Positions 51,846 through 59,839 of a stretch of DNA of 64,000 nucleotides are shown here, piece by piece (positions within the stretch are counted from its first letter, which is position 1; the number at the start of each line of letters is the position of its first letter). The translations under genes and the position numbers were made by a program. The DNA lies in assembly GCF_020405185.1 (NCBI RefSeq), contig NZ_CP084463.1, forward strand, positions 2,418,001 to 2,482,000. Direction: 5' to 3'. The notes beneath the pieces were generated by a model that did not search any database, was not told where the DNA came from, and saw nothing but the letters and a program-made list of their open reading frames with translations. This DNA is from Halomicrobium salinisoli. GTDB lineage: Archaea; Halobacteriota; Halobacteria; Halobacteriales; Haloarculaceae.

Positions 51846-52274
51846 ATGGGGCAACGAATTCTCGTGCCGGTCGACGGGTCCGAGCAGGCCGAGCGCGCGG
51901 TCGAGTTCGTCACCGAGCACCATCCCGACGCGACGATACTCCTGCTGCACGTTATCAACCCGGCGGAGGCGGGCTACAGCGCCGAGGCCTCGGTCCCCTC
52001 CTTCTCGGAGGAGTGGTACGAACAGGAGAAGGCGCGCGCGGAGCGCCTGTTCGACGAGCTCGAGTCGGCGGCCGACGCGACCGGGACGGTCGTCGAGCGC
52101 GCCGTCGAGGTAGGTCGGCCGACCACGGCCATCGTCGACTACGCCGACGAGCACGACGTCGATCAGATCGTGATGGGCAGCCACGGCCGCTCGGGCGTCT
52201 CGCGCATCCTGCTGGGCAGCGTCGCCGAGACCGTCGTCCGCCGGGCGTCGGTCCCGGTGACCGTCGCGCGGTAG
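51846..52274 (+). CDS. Universal stress protein (UspA family)
   Basis: A 142-residue single USP domain: RILVPVDGSEQAERAVEFV, DATILLLHVINPAEAG, VVERAVEVGRPTTAIVDYA and the full ATP-binding loop IVMGSHGRSGVSRILLGSVAE, ending VRRASVPVTVAR. The intact G-2x-G-9x-G(S/T) pattern predicts ATP binding. The gene ends inside the start of a duplicated GA-rich repeat. Confidence 0.9.
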   Translation: MGQRILVPVDGSEQAERAVEFVTEHHPDATILLLHVINPAEAGYSAEASVPSFSEEWYEQEKARAERLFDELESAADATGTVVERAVEVGRPTTAIVDYADEHDVDQIVMGSHGRSGVSRILLGSVAETVVRRASVPVTVAR

Positions 52275-52430
52275 CGAGGTTCTGACCGGAGGGAAGAACC
52301 TCGACAAGTACGAGCGGGAGCGACCGCAGGGAGCGACACGCGAGTAGCGAGGTTCCGACCGGAGGGAGGAACCTCGAAAAGCGAGCGGCGAAGCCGCGAG
52401 CAGCGAAGCCTCGTTGCTGGGGAGCGGGAG
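52268..52430. repeat. Tandem GA-rich repeat (73-bp period) carrying the uspA stop region
   Basis: gtagcgaggttc occurs at 52271 (its TAG is the uspA stop) and again at 52344, 73 bases apart. Each is followed by a hairpin in which cgaggttc pairs with gaacctcg across gaccggaggga. Between them is acgagcgggagcgaccgcag then ggagcgacacgcgag. A shorter third piece (gcgaggct-like gcgaagcctcg, about 52400-52413) follows. The uspA stop context is therefore duplicated. Confidence 0.8.
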
Positions 52431-52443
52431 GCAAGCGGATCCG

Positions 52444-52902
52444 TCAGGCCGTCGCCGCCTCGGCGTGTCTGACGATGTGGACGTCGTACTCCGGATCCTC
52501 GGAGATGGGTGCGCCGACGCTGCAGACCGGCGTCGTGACGCGGCCGGCGTTCTCGCTGCCGACGAACACGATCGACGCGTCGACCTCGTGGGCCACCTCC
52601 CTGATCGTCCGCACCACGTCCGTCGTCAGGTCGGCTATCGAACTGACGTCCGCCGGGACCTCGCAGCGGAACTCGGCGTCCGGATCGACGCTCTCGGCCG
52701 CCTCGGCCATCGACTCCTTGACCGACTGGACGGCGAAGGGCTCGCCCTCGTCGATCCAGCCGCGCTCGCGCGCGTAGTCCGCGTCGTCGGGGATCACCGA
52801 CAGCGCCAGCACCGCTTCGCCCGTGTACTCGGAGTACTCGCACGCGCGCCGCAGCGCGGCCTTCGACAGGTCCGACCCGTCGAACGGAACTAGCAGAACC
52901 AT
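52444..52902 (-). CDS. Universal stress protein-like domain
   Basis: A 152-residue USP fold starting MVLLVPFDGSDLSKAALRRA, with GEAVLALSVIPDDADYARER, TTDVVRTIREVAHEVDASIVFVGSENAG and a C-terminal SEDPEYDVHIVRHAEA. The ATP loop GxxGxxxxxxxxxG(S/T) is not preserved (GSENAGRVTTPVCSVG), so this may be a non-ATP-binding USP. It is convergent with the uspA gene at 51846 across the GA-rich repeat. Confidence 0.8.
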   Translation of the reverse strand: MVLLVPFDGSDLSKAALRRACEYSEYTGEAVLALSVIPDDADYARERGWIDEGEPFAVQSVKESMAEAAESVDPDAEFRCEVPADVSSIADLTTDVVRTIREVAHEVDASIVFVGSENAGRVTTPVCSVGAPISEDPEYDVHIVRHAEAATA

Positions 52903-52968
52903 ACCGGTGACGTGACGCGGTGACTGCTTAACTATGGGGGCGGGGGCCGGCTGTCGTCCGCGGCGACG

Positions 52969-53301
52969 TCACTCACGGCGGTGCCACTGCGGGGCCGACT
53001 CCAGCTCCGGCAGCGCCGACTGTAGATCCGCCATCGCCGCGCCGTAGAACCGCTCCCGTCCCACCGGCGTTCGAACGCGGACGACCGCGGTGTGCTCCGT
53101 CACGCGGACGGCCGACAGCCGCCAGCGGCCGGTCCCCGCCCACTCGCCGATCGGCTCTGCGGCCTCGTCGTCGACGACGCGCGTCCCCAGGTCCCAGCTC
53201 AGGCGCGTCAGTCCCGGCACGCTGAACGGGACTGCCTCGGGTAGCGACACCTGTCCGCCCTCCGGTTGTCGTCCGCCCTCCGTCTGGCCGCGTGTGGACA
53301 T
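52969..53301 (-). CDS. Hypothetical protein, 110 residues
   Basis: An acidic-neutral protein: polar head (MSTRGQTEGGRQPEGG), then strands VPGLTRLSWDLGTRVVDD, WRLSAVRVTEHTAVVRVRTP and VGRERFYGAAMADLQSALPE. No family recognised. The start is well supported: gataaaaaa at 53323-53331 (a minus-strand TATA box) lies 26 bases upstream, which makes it leaderless. Confidence 0.65.
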   Translation of the reverse strand: MSTRGQTEGGRQPEGGQVSLPEAVPFSVPGLTRLSWDLGTRVVDDEAAEPIGEWAGTGRWRLSAVRVTEHTAVVRVRTPVGRERFYGAAMADLQSALPELESAPQWHRRE

Positions 53302-53322
53302 GCGTCACACGACGCGGCCGAC

Positions 53323-53331
53323 GATAAAAAA
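53323..53331 (-). promoter_or_regulatory. TATA box of the 52969-53301 gene
   Basis: ttttttatc on the minus strand, centred 26 bases before the ATG at 53301. This is the canonical archaeal distance for a transcript that starts at the start codon. Confidence 0.6.
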
Positions 53332-53355
53332 TGTAGTTCTTTGCGGCCGCAAGGA

Positions 53356-53465
53356 GTGCGAGGCCGACCGGAGGGAGGCCTCGGACCGAGCGAGCGGGAG
53401 CGACGGCAGGAGCGACACGCGAGCCGCGAGGCCGACCGCAGCGAGTCCTCGAAACAGCGAGCCCG
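53356..53465. repeat. GA-rich tandem repeat (about 68-bp period) 3' of the GNAT gene
   Basis: gtgcgaggccgaccg at 53357 and ccgcgaggccgaccg at 53425 start two units. The first folds as cgaggcc / ggcctcg around gaccggaggga and continues gagcgagcgggagcgac and aggagcgacacgcgag. The second ends gcgagtcctcg. The words match the repeats at 44021, 46251 and 52268. It separates the stop of the GNAT gene (53477, minus strand) from the promoter of the 52969-53301 gene. Confidence 0.78.
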
Positions 53466-53476
53466 GCTGCGTACCG

Positions 53477-54070
53477 TCAGTCGTCGAGAGACGACCGACC
53501 GACGTCTAGCGCGGCGTCGACTGCGTCGTCGTTCAGGTCGGGCAGCGGCGTCGGCGGGTCCGGGTCCGCGGGTCGCTCCCTGAGCTGTCGGTGCCACCAC
53601 CGGACGTCGCGCCACTCGCCGCCCTTGTAGCCGACGGCGGGGAAGGTCCCCACTGGCTCGAACCCCGTCCGTTCGTGGAGCGCCTCGGTGGCGGGGTTGG
53701 GCAGGGTCGTGGCCGCGTAGGCGTCGCAGAACCCCTGCCGGGCCAGGAGCGCGAACAGCGACTCGTAGAGCGCGGTCCCGACGCCGGACTGGCGGGACCC
53801 CTCGGCGACGTACACCGACAGCTCGACCGTCCACTGGTAGGCCCCCTTCGACCGCAGCCGGCTCGCGGCGGCGTAGCCGACCACGTCGCCGGCCGCCTCG
53901 CAGACCAGCCACGGGTACCGCTCCAGCGTCGACTCGATGCGGTCGGCCGTCTCGTCGACGGTCGGCGGTTCGACCTCGAAGGTGACCGCCGTCGACTCGA
54001 CGAACGGCGCGTAGATGTCGCGTATCGCGGCGGCGTCCGCGGGGGTCGCCGGGCGTAGCTGCCGGTCCAT
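53477..54070 (-). CDS. GNAT acetyltransferase (phosphinothricin acetyltransferase-like)
   Basis: A 197-residue GNAT of the PAT/MnaT group: RPATPADAAAIRDIYAPFVESTAVTFEVEPP at the start is the signature, followed by YPWLVCEAAGDVVGYAAASR, WTVELSVYVAEGSRQSGVGTALYESL (acetyl-CoA loop) and LPNPATEALHERTGFEPVGTF. Relatives acetylate methionine derivatives or phosphinothricin. A 35-residue Pro/Asp-rich tail extends the usual domain. It lies 60 bases from the Lrp-like gene, same strand, and may share its transcript. Confidence 0.85.
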   Translation of the reverse strand: MDRQLRPATPADAAAIRDIYAPFVESTAVTFEVEPPTVDETADRIESTLERYPWLVCEAAGDVVGYAAASRLRSKGAYQWTVELSVYVAEGSRQSGVGTALYESLFALLARQGFCDAYAATTLPNPATEALHERTGFEPVGTFPAVGYKGGEWRDVRWWHRQLRERPADPDPPTPLPDLNDDAVDAALDVGRSSLDD

Positions 54071-54129
54071 GCCGGAACGGATGGACCTGCGGGCGGGAGA
54101 CGCTATCGGTTCGTCGCGACCGTGGCGCG

Positions 54130-54612
54130 CTACTCCTCCCGGTCCAGCATCTCGCCGACCTCGACGAAGTCGAGCGGCTCCCGGCGCTCCTCGCGGACGA
54201 GGTTCTCGTCGTCGATTTCGAGCGCCAGCTCGTCCAGTTGACGCGCGAGTCGAGTGATGTCCTCGTCGTCGGCCGCGACCAGCCGGACGTGGAGGTTCCG
54301 CTGACCGGTCATGAGTTCGGTCACCTCGACGACTTCCGGAATCGCCATCACCTCCTCGGCGACCTCCGCGCGGTCGCTGATGCGCGCCGTGCAGGTGAAG
54401 TGGAAATAGAGCGAGAGCCCGGCCCTGTCGTGGTCGACCGTGGTCGTGTAGCCGGTGATGACGCCGGCCTCCTCGAGCCGTTGCATCCGATTGTGGATCG
54501 TGTTGTCGGAGACGCCCACGGCCTCCGCGAGGTCGATCGCCGCGTAGCGGGCGTCCTCCTGGAGGAGGTCGAGCAGCCGCCGGTCCACGTCGTCGAGGTC
54601 GTACGCCGCCAT
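54130..54612 (-). CDS. Lrp/AsnC family transcription regulator
   Basis: A 160-residue regulator: N-terminal HTH (LDDVDRRLLDLLQEDARYAA ... LAEAVGVSDNTIHNRMQRLEEAG) and a RAM/AsnC ligand domain (VAEEVMAIPEVVEVTELMTGQRNLHVRLVAADDEDI), then a short acidic helical tail. A TATA-like cttaaata (minus strand, 54734-54741) lies about 120 bases before the chosen ATG, so either a leader of about 95 bases exists or a closer, unseen promoter is used. ATG at 54612 is where Lrp proteins normally begin. Confidence 0.87.
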   Translation of the reverse strand: MAAYDLDDVDRRLLDLLQEDARYAAIDLAEAVGVSDNTIHNRMQRLEEAGVITGYTTTVDHDRAGLSLYFHFTCTARISDRAEVAEEVMAIPEVVEVTELMTGQRNLHVRLVAADDEDITRLARQLDELALEIDDENLVREERREPLDFVEVGEMLDREE

Positions 54613-54777
54613 GGCACTGCCAAGCGGACCCAGTGCCTTGACGGCGTCGACGTTCGGCTCCCATCGGGAGTCGGACTTCGAGATTCTCGAAACTCCATCC
54701 GTCCGAGGGAACGGTCGAAACACTCGCCGGCCGTATTTAAGCAATAGCTGTCGAAGCAATATATATTAAATACCTGG

Positions 54778-54818
54778 CGTCAGAGCATCGATTATCAATC
54801 TAATAGTCGACTCTGACG
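54778..54818. promoter_or_regulatory. Inverted repeat cgtcagag / ctctgacg in the Lrp-HalOD1 intergenic region
   Basis: Exact 8-bp arms with a 25-base AT-rich spacer, placed between the two divergent promoters. It could bind the Lrp-like protein (auto-regulation) or terminate a leader transcript. No experimental support. Confidence 0.4.
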
Positions 54819-54844
54819 ACGGATATCGAACCTCCAAACGAGGG

Positions 54845-54852
54845 TTTATATA
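54845..54852 (+). promoter_or_regulatory. TATA box of the HalOD1-domain gene
   Basis: tttatata centred 26 bases before the GTG at 54875. It supports a leaderless GTG start. Confidence 0.6.
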
Positions 54853-54874
54853 CGAACACCTACTGGTTACGCCT

Positions 54875-55141
54875 GTGACAGACGCACTTCCCTCCACGAC
54901 GCCGCGGGCGGGCGAACGCGACCAGACCGACGTCGTCGCCGCGGTCGTCGACGCCGTCGCCGACGCGAACGACGCGTCGCCGCTCGAGATGGACCCGCTG
55001 GCCGCCGTCATCGACCCCGACGCGCTCGGTGCCCTCTTCCGGGACGGCGCCGAGGGCGGGTCGATCAGGTTCCGCTACGCCGGCCAGCGGGTCCGGGTCG
55101 ACAGCGACGGCGGCGTCGCCGTCAGCGACTGTGACGACTGA
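54875..55141 (+). CDS. HalOD1 output-domain protein
   Basis: An 88-residue protein that is essentially one HalOD1 domain: VVAAVVDAVADANDASPLEM, DPLAAVIDPDALGALFRDGA, SIRFRYAGQRVRVDSDGGVAV. HalOD1 is a haloarchaea-specific domain found at the ends of sensory/response proteins, presumed output. It starts with GTG, placed by a TATA box 26 bases upstream. Confidence 0.8.
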   Translation: MTDALPSTTPRAGERDQTDVVAAVVDAVADANDASPLEMDPLAAVIDPDALGALFRDGAEGGSIRFRYAGQRVRVDSDGGVAVSDCDD

Positions 55142-55238
55142 CGAGGTCACCGGACGCTACTCGATTTCGCGCGGACCGCCGAGCGGCGCGGTCGGGCGGC
55201 CGTTCCAATCGCCGTGACCGGCGTGGCGGGCGCTCCAC

Positions 55239-56357
55239 TCAGAGGATGTCCGCATGCCGGTAGACGTCGATGCCGTCCATCGTAATCTCGTAGGGGTTGG
55301 TCTCCCGGGAGTGGTTGGCGTCGCGGATCTTCATGATCTCGACGGCCAGCCGCGTCTCCTGCGTGTTCGAGCGGACGTACTGGAGGACGAACACGGCGTC
55401 GGTGAGGTACTCGATGATGCCGTGCCGGGAGGCGTAGGGGTTGTCCTCGCTGGCCTCGGAGGTGAGCATGGTCGTGACGCCGGCCTTCTTCAGCGATCGG
55501 GTGAAGTCGTACACCTCGGTCCGGCGCTCGGCCTGGTCGTCGTACATCATCTCCAGCAGCGAGACCGAGTCGAGCACGAGGCGGTCGGCGCTGAACTCGG
55601 CGATCAGCCCCGGCAGTTCGTCCCGGATGTTGTCGAGGCTGTTGGCCATCTCGACCGGGTCGAGGTCGATCACGGCGAGGCGGTCCTCCTCCGCGTAGCG
55701 GTCGAACGCCCAGTCGCGGTCCTTCGCCGTGGCCATGATCGCCTCGCGGGTCTGCTCCAGGGTGATGAACACGCAGCTCTCGCCTCGTTCGAGCCCGTGG
55801 TGGAGGAACTGGAGCCCGAAGGTCGTCTTGCCCGTCCCGGCCGACCCGATGGCCACCATCAGGTGTCGCTCCGGGACCCCGCCCTGGATCATCCCGTCGA
55901 GCCCCTCGATGCCGAGGTCGATCCGCGGGATGGCCGACTCGAAGTCCTCGTCCTCGAACTCCGACCCGCCGGCCCCACCGGCCGACGCGAACGCGTCCGT
56001 GAAGTCCTCCTCGAACAGGGACTCGTCGTCGCCCCCGAACGGGGACCCGCCGTCGTCGGGGTCGAACGCGGCGCCGCCCTCGACGTCTCCCAACGACGCG
56101 TCGCCGCCCTCGAACGGCGAGTCGGTCCCGTCGGACGACGCGGCGTCCTCCTCGCCCTCGAACGGCGAGTCGTACTTCCCGTCGTCGGACGTGCCGTCGC
56201 TGCCGTCCTCGAACGGCGAGTCCTGTCCCTCCTCGCCGGACGTGCCGTCGTCCTCCGGGCGCTCGTCGTCGCTCGCGCCCTGGTCCGCCCCGTCGCCGGA
56301 CGCCTCGCTGCCCACGGCGCTCTCGAACCAGTCCCCGTCGGTCTCGTCCTCGCTCAT
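55239..56357 (-). CDS. RAD55/KaiC-family ATPase with repetitive acidic N-terminus
   Basis: A 372-residue protein. Residues about 1-135 are acidic and disordered, with the short word DSPFE(G/D) repeated (QDSPFEDGS, YDSPFEGEE, TDSPFEGGD, then GGSPFGGDD). From IPRIDLGIEGLDGMIQGGVPERHL onward it is a RecA/KaiC domain with Walker A AIGSAGTGKTTFGLQFLHHG, catalytic Glu in FITLEQTREA, and Walker B DRLVLDSVSLLE. Such single-domain KaiC-like ATPases are common in archaea, often as signalling partners. The SPF repeats may be docking motifs. It lies divergent from nadK. Confidence 0.85.
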   Translation of the reverse strand: MSEDETDGDWFESAVGSEASGDGADQGASDDERPEDDGTSGEEGQDSPFEDGSDGTSDDGKYDSPFEGEEDAASSDGTDSPFEGGDASLGDVEGGAAFDPDDGGSPFGGDDESLFEEDFTDAFASAGGAGGSEFEDEDFESAIPRIDLGIEGLDGMIQGGVPERHLMVAIGSAGTGKTTFGLQFLHHGLERGESCVFITLEQTREAIMATAKDRDWAFDRYAEEDRLAVIDLDPVEMANSLDNIRDELPGLIAEFSADRLVLDSVSLLEMMYDDQAERRTEVYDFTRSLKKAGVTTMLTSEASEDNPYASRHGIIEYLTDAVFVLQYVRSNTQETRLAVEIMKIRDANHSRETNPYEITMDGIDVYRHADIL

Positions 56358-56470
56358 CCGTCTCCCGGCCCGGAGGCCGTCTGCCCGGATAGAGTGTGAG
56401 CCGACGGGTTAACTCTGTCGCCGGAGCGGTGCCGGCGCGGGCCGACTGCGGGGACGGCACATTCAGGCCA

Positions 56471-56480
56471 CTCTTATGTG
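56471..56480 (+). promoter_or_regulatory. TATA-like element of nadK
   Basis: ctcttatgtg lies 24-33 bases before the nadK ATG at 56504. The remaining 110 bases of the divergent gap to the KaiC-like gene show no other clear signal. Confidence 0.45.
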
Positions 56481-56503
56481 CGGCCCGCCGATATCCGGGG
56501 ACG

Positions 56504-57367
56504 ATGAACGTCGGGATCGTCGCCCAGCGGGACAACCGTCGCGCCACCTCGCTCGCGGCCAGGCTGGCCGAGCGGCTCCGGGCACTGGAGGCCGGCGTCG
56601 TGTTCGACGAGACGACCGCGGCCGCGCTCGCAGCCGACGACGGCCGGTGGCCGGACGGGGACAGCCCCCCGGCGACGGGCGTGACCGTCGACGCGATGGC
56701 CGACTGCGATCTGGTGGTGAGCATCGGCGGCGACGGGACCTTCCTCTACGCCGCGCGCGGCGCGGGCTCGACGCCGATCATGGGCGTCAACCTCGGCGAG
56801 GTCGGGTTCCTGAACGCCGTCGCGCCCGACGACGCGGTCGAGAGCGTCGTCGCCGAGGTCGAGCACGTCCGCGAGACCGGCTCGGCCAGGACCCGGGAGA
56901 TGCCGCGGCTGCGCGCCGAGGGCGACGGCTGGGCGCTCTCGACGGCGATCAACGAGGTCGTCGTCCACGGCCCGCGGCGGGGCCACGGGGGCGGCGCGGG
57001 CTTCGAGGTCCGCGTCGACGGGTCGCTGTACACCAGCGGGTCCGCGGACGGCGTTCTGGTGGCGACGCCGACCGGCTCGACGGCCTACAACCTCAGCGAG
57101 GGCGGGCCGCTGGTCCACCCGTCGGTCGACGCGCTGGTCGTGACTGAGATGGCCGGCGAGGAGTCGATGCCACCGCTCGTGATCGACGACGACAGCGAGG
57201 TGACGGTCAGGATCGAGGAGGCGGCCGAGGGGGTCGTCGTCAGCGACGGGCGCATCCGGCGGGCGGTCGAGCCGCCGGAGCGCGTCCGGCTCGCGCGCGC
57301 CGACGATCCGGTGCGGATCGCCGGGCCGGGACGTGACTTCTTCGCGGCGCTGGGAAAGCTCGCCTAG
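56504..57367 (+). CDS. nadK: NAD kinase
   Basis: A 287-residue diacylglycerol-kinase-fold NAD kinase that makes NADP. The hallmark GGDGTF is in [32 protein letters not shown] (NE/D motif region), [15 protein letters not shown] and [21 protein letters not shown] follow as expected. Together with nadABC it covers both NAD synthesis and phosphorylation in this window, though the genes are 14 kb apart. The stop TAG overlaps the stop of the convergent membrane-protein gene through the palindrome ctag (57364-57367). Confidence 0.93.
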   Translation: MNVGIVAQRDNRRATSLAARLAERLRALEAGVVFDETTAAALAADDGRWPDGDSPPATGVTVDAMADCDLVVSIGGDGTFLYAARGAGSTPIMGVNLGEVGFLNAVAPDDAVESVVAEVEHVRETGSARTREMPRLRAEGDGWALSTAINEVVVHGPRRGHGGGAGFEVRVDGSLYTSGSADGVLVATPTGSTAYNLSEGGPLVHPSVDALVVTEMAGEESMPPLVIDDDSEVTVRIEEAAEGVVVSDGRIRRAVEPPERVRLARADDPVRIAGPGRDFFAALGKLA

Positions 57368-57651
57368 TACCGGCTGACCGCGAAGATCACCGGCGCGATC
57401 ACGAGCAGGCCGATGCCGACGAACTTGTACATCGGTCCGGTCGCCAGGAGGCTCTTCGTGGCCGGCTCGAACATGTTGGCGGGGAGGATCATGAAGAGGA
57501 GCCCGAAGGTCAGCAAGTGGAGGCTCAGGAGCTTGTTGGAGCGCTGGAGGAAGATCCCCACGGCCCCGAGCGCGGTCACCAGTAGCAACACGTCACCGAG
57601 GTTGTAGTTCAGCAGGAAACTGTCGACGACTTGCAGCGGTGGCGCGAGCAT
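57364..57651 (-). CDS. Small membrane protein, 95 residues
   Basis: Three hydrophobic helices: [40 protein letters not shown] and [19 protein letters not shown]. Short polar loops, no cysteine or charged clusters in membranes. It resembles a conserved haloarchaeal small membrane protein of unknown role. Its stop overlaps that of nadK by four bases (convergent). Confidence 0.7.
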   Translation of the reverse strand: MLAPPLQVVDSFLLNYNLGDVLLLVTALGAVGIFLQRSNKLLSLHLLTFGLLFMILPANMFEPATKSLLATGPMYKFVGIGLLVIAPVIFAVSRY

Positions 57652-57750
57652 TCCTACTGCGAACGTCGCCCTGATGCGGCCTTTAAAGTTCCGTTACGCG
57701 GCCACACGGGCCCGAACGGGGCCCGTCGTCGACGGGGTGTCGTCGGGCCG

Positions 57751-57760
57751 AATCATTATT
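57751..57760 (+). promoter_or_regulatory. TATA-like element of the HalX regulator gene
   Basis: aatcattatt at 57751-57760 centred about 32 bases before the GTG at 57788. It supports that start over the in-frame ATG at 57674. Confidence 0.45.
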
Positions 57761-57787
57761 ACGGACGAGAGAAACGGGGATAGTACC

Positions 57788-58357
57788 GTGGGAGAGTCTA
57801 GTGCGACGGTGCTCGTCGTCGACGACGAGCGGGAAGTGGCGGACGTGTACGCCCTGCGGCTGGGCGACGAGTACGAGACCGAGACCGCCTACGGCGGCGA
57901 GGAGGCCCTGGCGTCGATCGACGAGGACGTCGACGTCGTCCTGCTCGACCGCCGGATGCCGGACCTCTCGGGCGACGACGTCCTCGACGAGATCCGCGAG
58001 CGCGGCCTGGACTGTCGGGTGATCATGATCACCGCCGTCGATCCGGACTTCGACATCATCGACATGCCGTTCGACGACTACATCTGCAAGCCGATCGAGA
58101 AGGAGGACCTCGTGGCGGCCATCGAGCAGCAACTGGCCGCCCAGCGGTACGACGACCGGCTCTCGGCGTACCTGAAGGTGACCTCGAAACTGGCGCTGCT
58201 GGAGGCCGAGAAGACGCCGCAGGCCCTGGAAGACAGCGCGGAGGTCGCCGACCTTCGGACCCGCGTCGCGGAGCTGCGGGCCGAGGTCGACGCCGCGCTC
58301 GCCGAGTTCGACGACATCGACGCGGCGTTCAAGGAGATCGGACGCCACCCGAACTGA
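57788..58357 (+). CDS. Response regulator with HalX domain
   Basis: A 189-residue protein: receiver domain (TVLVVDDEREVADVYALRL; phospho-acceptor Asp in VDVVLLDRRMPDLSGDD; Thr in VIMITAVDP; Lys in YICKPIEKEDL) followed by a C-terminal HalX helical domain (DDRLSAYLKVTSKLALLEAEKTP ... ELRAEVDAALAEFDDIDAAF). HalX is archaea-specific and presumed to pass on the phosphorylation signal. There is no DNA-binding domain and no adjacent histidine kinase. GTG start, set by the TATA-like element. Confidence 0.9.
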   Translation: MGESSATVLVVDDEREVADVYALRLGDEYETETAYGGEEALASIDEDVDVVLLDRRMPDLSGDDVLDEIRERGLDCRVIMITAVDPDFDIIDMPFDDYICKPIEKEDLVAAIEQQLAAQRYDDRLSAYLKVTSKLALLEAEKTPQALEDSAEVADLRTRVAELRAEVDAALAEFDDIDAAFKEIGRHPN

Positions 58358-58384
58358 GGTCGGCGGTAGCGAGCGCCCGCCGGG

Positions 58385-59077
58385 TCAGACGGGCGTGAAC
58401 AGGAGGTAGCCGTCGTCGCCGGCCCCGCTCCAGCGCAGGCGGAACTCGCGGTCGCCGTCGGGCGTCTCGCAGGCGACCCGACGATCGATCGCCGCGCCGT
58501 CGGCGATCTCCGCGACCAGGTCGTCGGCGTCCGACGCGAACAGCGCCTCGTCGAGGGGCGCGCCCGTCACGCCCTCGGACCCGACGCCGAACGCGTCCGC
58601 GTAGGCGGCGTTGGCCGCCCGGACGACCGGCCCGTGGCCCTCGTCGACGACGTACAGGATCGGGTCGGGGTGGCCGTCGAAGAGGTCGGCCGGCTGGGGC
58701 GAGCGTTCGGTCTCCTCCATGTCGACGGTCACGTGCTCGTCGGAGGCCTCGTCGGTCCCGGCCAGGGCGTACTGGGAGACGGCGCCGACGCCGCCGCCGA
58801 GCGCCACGCCGAGACCGGCCGCGACGGCCGATCCGACCGCGGCGAACTCGGCGAGCGCCAGCCCCAGCCCCCCGCCGATGACGGCCCCGGCGACGAGGCT
58901 CCCGGCGAGTCCCGTCACCCCCTCGAGGCTGCGCGTGCTCGTCGCCAGCAGGACGGCCGCGGCCGCCGTCGTCGGTTCGATCCACTGTACGAGCGCGAGC
59001 GTGCCCGCGAGCGCCACGCAGGGCGCGATCCACCCGGGTCCGGTCCGTCGTCCCCCCGGAACGACGCTGGCTGTCAT
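58385..59077 (-). CDS. Membrane-anchored PAS-like sensor protein
   Basis: A 230-residue protein: about three N-terminal membrane segments (WIAPCVALAGTLALVQW; LAGSLVAGAVIGGGLGLAL; AVAAGLGVALGGGVGAV) and a cytoplasmic PAS-like domain (LFDGHPDPILYVVDEGHGPVVRAANAAYADAFGV ... REFRLRWSGAGDDGYLLFTPV). It has no kinase or output domain, so it is likely a partner sensor, perhaps of the neighbouring HalX regulator with which it is convergent (27-base gap). Confidence 0.72.
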   Translation of the reverse strand: MTASVVPGGRRTGPGWIAPCVALAGTLALVQWIEPTTAAAAVLLATSTRSLEGVTGLAGSLVAGAVIGGGLGLALAEFAAVGSAVAAGLGVALGGGVGAVSQYALAGTDEASDEHVTVDMEETERSPQPADLFDGHPDPILYVVDEGHGPVVRAANAAYADAFGVGSEGVTGAPLDEALFASDADDLVAEIADGAAIDRRVACETPDGDREFRLRWSGAGDDGYLLFTPV

Positions 59078-59103
59078 CGCACGTGTCCTGTGTACGGCGG
59101 GGC

Positions 59104-59745
59104 TTAACTGTGACCCTCGCCGTCGCCGTCGACCAGCAGGTGCCCGCGGACGTAGGCCTCGAGCTGAGATCTGACCACGTCGGTGTCGTCCTGGGCGCTG
59201 GTCGTCCGGTGGATCAGGTGGCCGCCGTTGACCGTCAGGATGAACGTCGCGGCGGCCTCGGCGTCGACCTCCCTGAAGGCGCCGCGGTCGATCCCCTCGC
59301 GGACGACGTCGGCGAGCTGCTCCCTGATGGCCTCGTCCCGGCGGGCGAACCGCTCTTTGAGCTCGTCGTCGTGGACCGCCTGCGCGCGCAGCTCCACGTA
59401 GCTCTCGAGCAGGTCGTCGCTGAGGTCGATGTCGAGGACGTCGATCTCGTCGGACGCCAGCAGCAGGTCCACGTAGGTCCACAGCGCCTCCACCGGATCG
59501 TCGCTGGTCCGCGCGGAGAGCGCCTGGCCGAACGCCTCGAGGACGAAGTCCACGAACGCCCGGAGCAGGTCGTCCTTGTCGTCGAAGTGGTGGTAGAACG
59601 TGGACTTGCTCAGGTCTGCCTCGTCGGCGATGCGCTGGATGGACAGCCCCGCGTAGCCGTGCTTCGTCAGCGCCGCGTAGGTGGCGTGCATGATCGCCTC
59701 GCGGGAGTCCGACGGCTCCCCCAGAAACGGGATCTCGTCAGCCAT
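59104..59745 (-). CDS. TetR/AcrR family repressor
   Basis: A 213-residue regulator: HTH at about 15-60 (REAIMHATYAALTKHGYAGL, IQRIADEADLSKSTFYHHFDDKDDLLRAF is the classic TetR pattern), then an all-helical ligand domain. ATG at 59745 starts right at an operator-like inverted repeat. It is divergent from the exported-protein/RND operon, the standard layout for a TetR repressor of an efflux system, which it likely controls together with itself. Confidence 0.88.
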   Translation of the reverse strand: MADEIPFLGEPSDSREAIMHATYAALTKHGYAGLSIQRIADEADLSKSTFYHHFDDKDDLLRAFVDFVLEAFGQALSARTSDDPVEALWTYVDLLLASDEIDVLDIDLSDDLLESYVELRAQAVHDDELKERFARRDEAIREQLADVVREGIDRGAFREVDAEAAATFILTVNGGHLIHRTTSAQDDTDVVRSQLEAYVRGHLLVDGDGEGHS

Positions 59746-59763
59746 ACCGAACGAATATTCGGT
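59746..59763. promoter_or_regulatory. TetR operator candidate O1 (next to the tetR start)
   Basis: accgaa-cgaata-ttcggt: 6-bp arms with 6-base spacer, starting one base upstream of the tetR ATG. The same accgaacg word recurs at 59849. It suits auto-repression. Confidence 0.5.
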
Positions 59764-59782
59764 CGATCGGGTAAGGCTTGCG

Positions 59783-59803
59783 GTCAGTACGGGGGGTACT
59801 GAC
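59783..59803. promoter_or_regulatory. Inverted repeat gtcagtac / gtactgac in the tetR intergenic region
   Basis: Exact 8-bp arms (59783-59790, 59796-59803) around five G. It lies between the two accgaacg sites; it may be another regulator site or a terminator-like hairpin. Confidence 0.4.
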
Positions 59804-59839
59804 GGAGCGACGGCCGTCCACCGGATCGCTTCGGCAGAT

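Larger units (their letters stand above)
54613..54874. other. AT-rich divergent regulatory region between the Lrp-like and HalOD1 genes
   Basis: The most AT-rich stretch of the window (about 54735-54855). It contains cttaaata on the minus strand, gcaatatatattaaatac (54756-54773), an 8-bp inverted repeat cgtcagag / ctctgacg (54778-54785, 54811-54818) and the TATA box tttatata of the HalOD1 gene. Confidence 0.6.

Noticed and set aside
54130..54759. Start of the Lrp-like regulator at 54759
   Set aside because: The extra 49 residues do not belong to the Lrp fold and cross the TATA-like element at 54734-54741, so the region is more likely promoter and leader.
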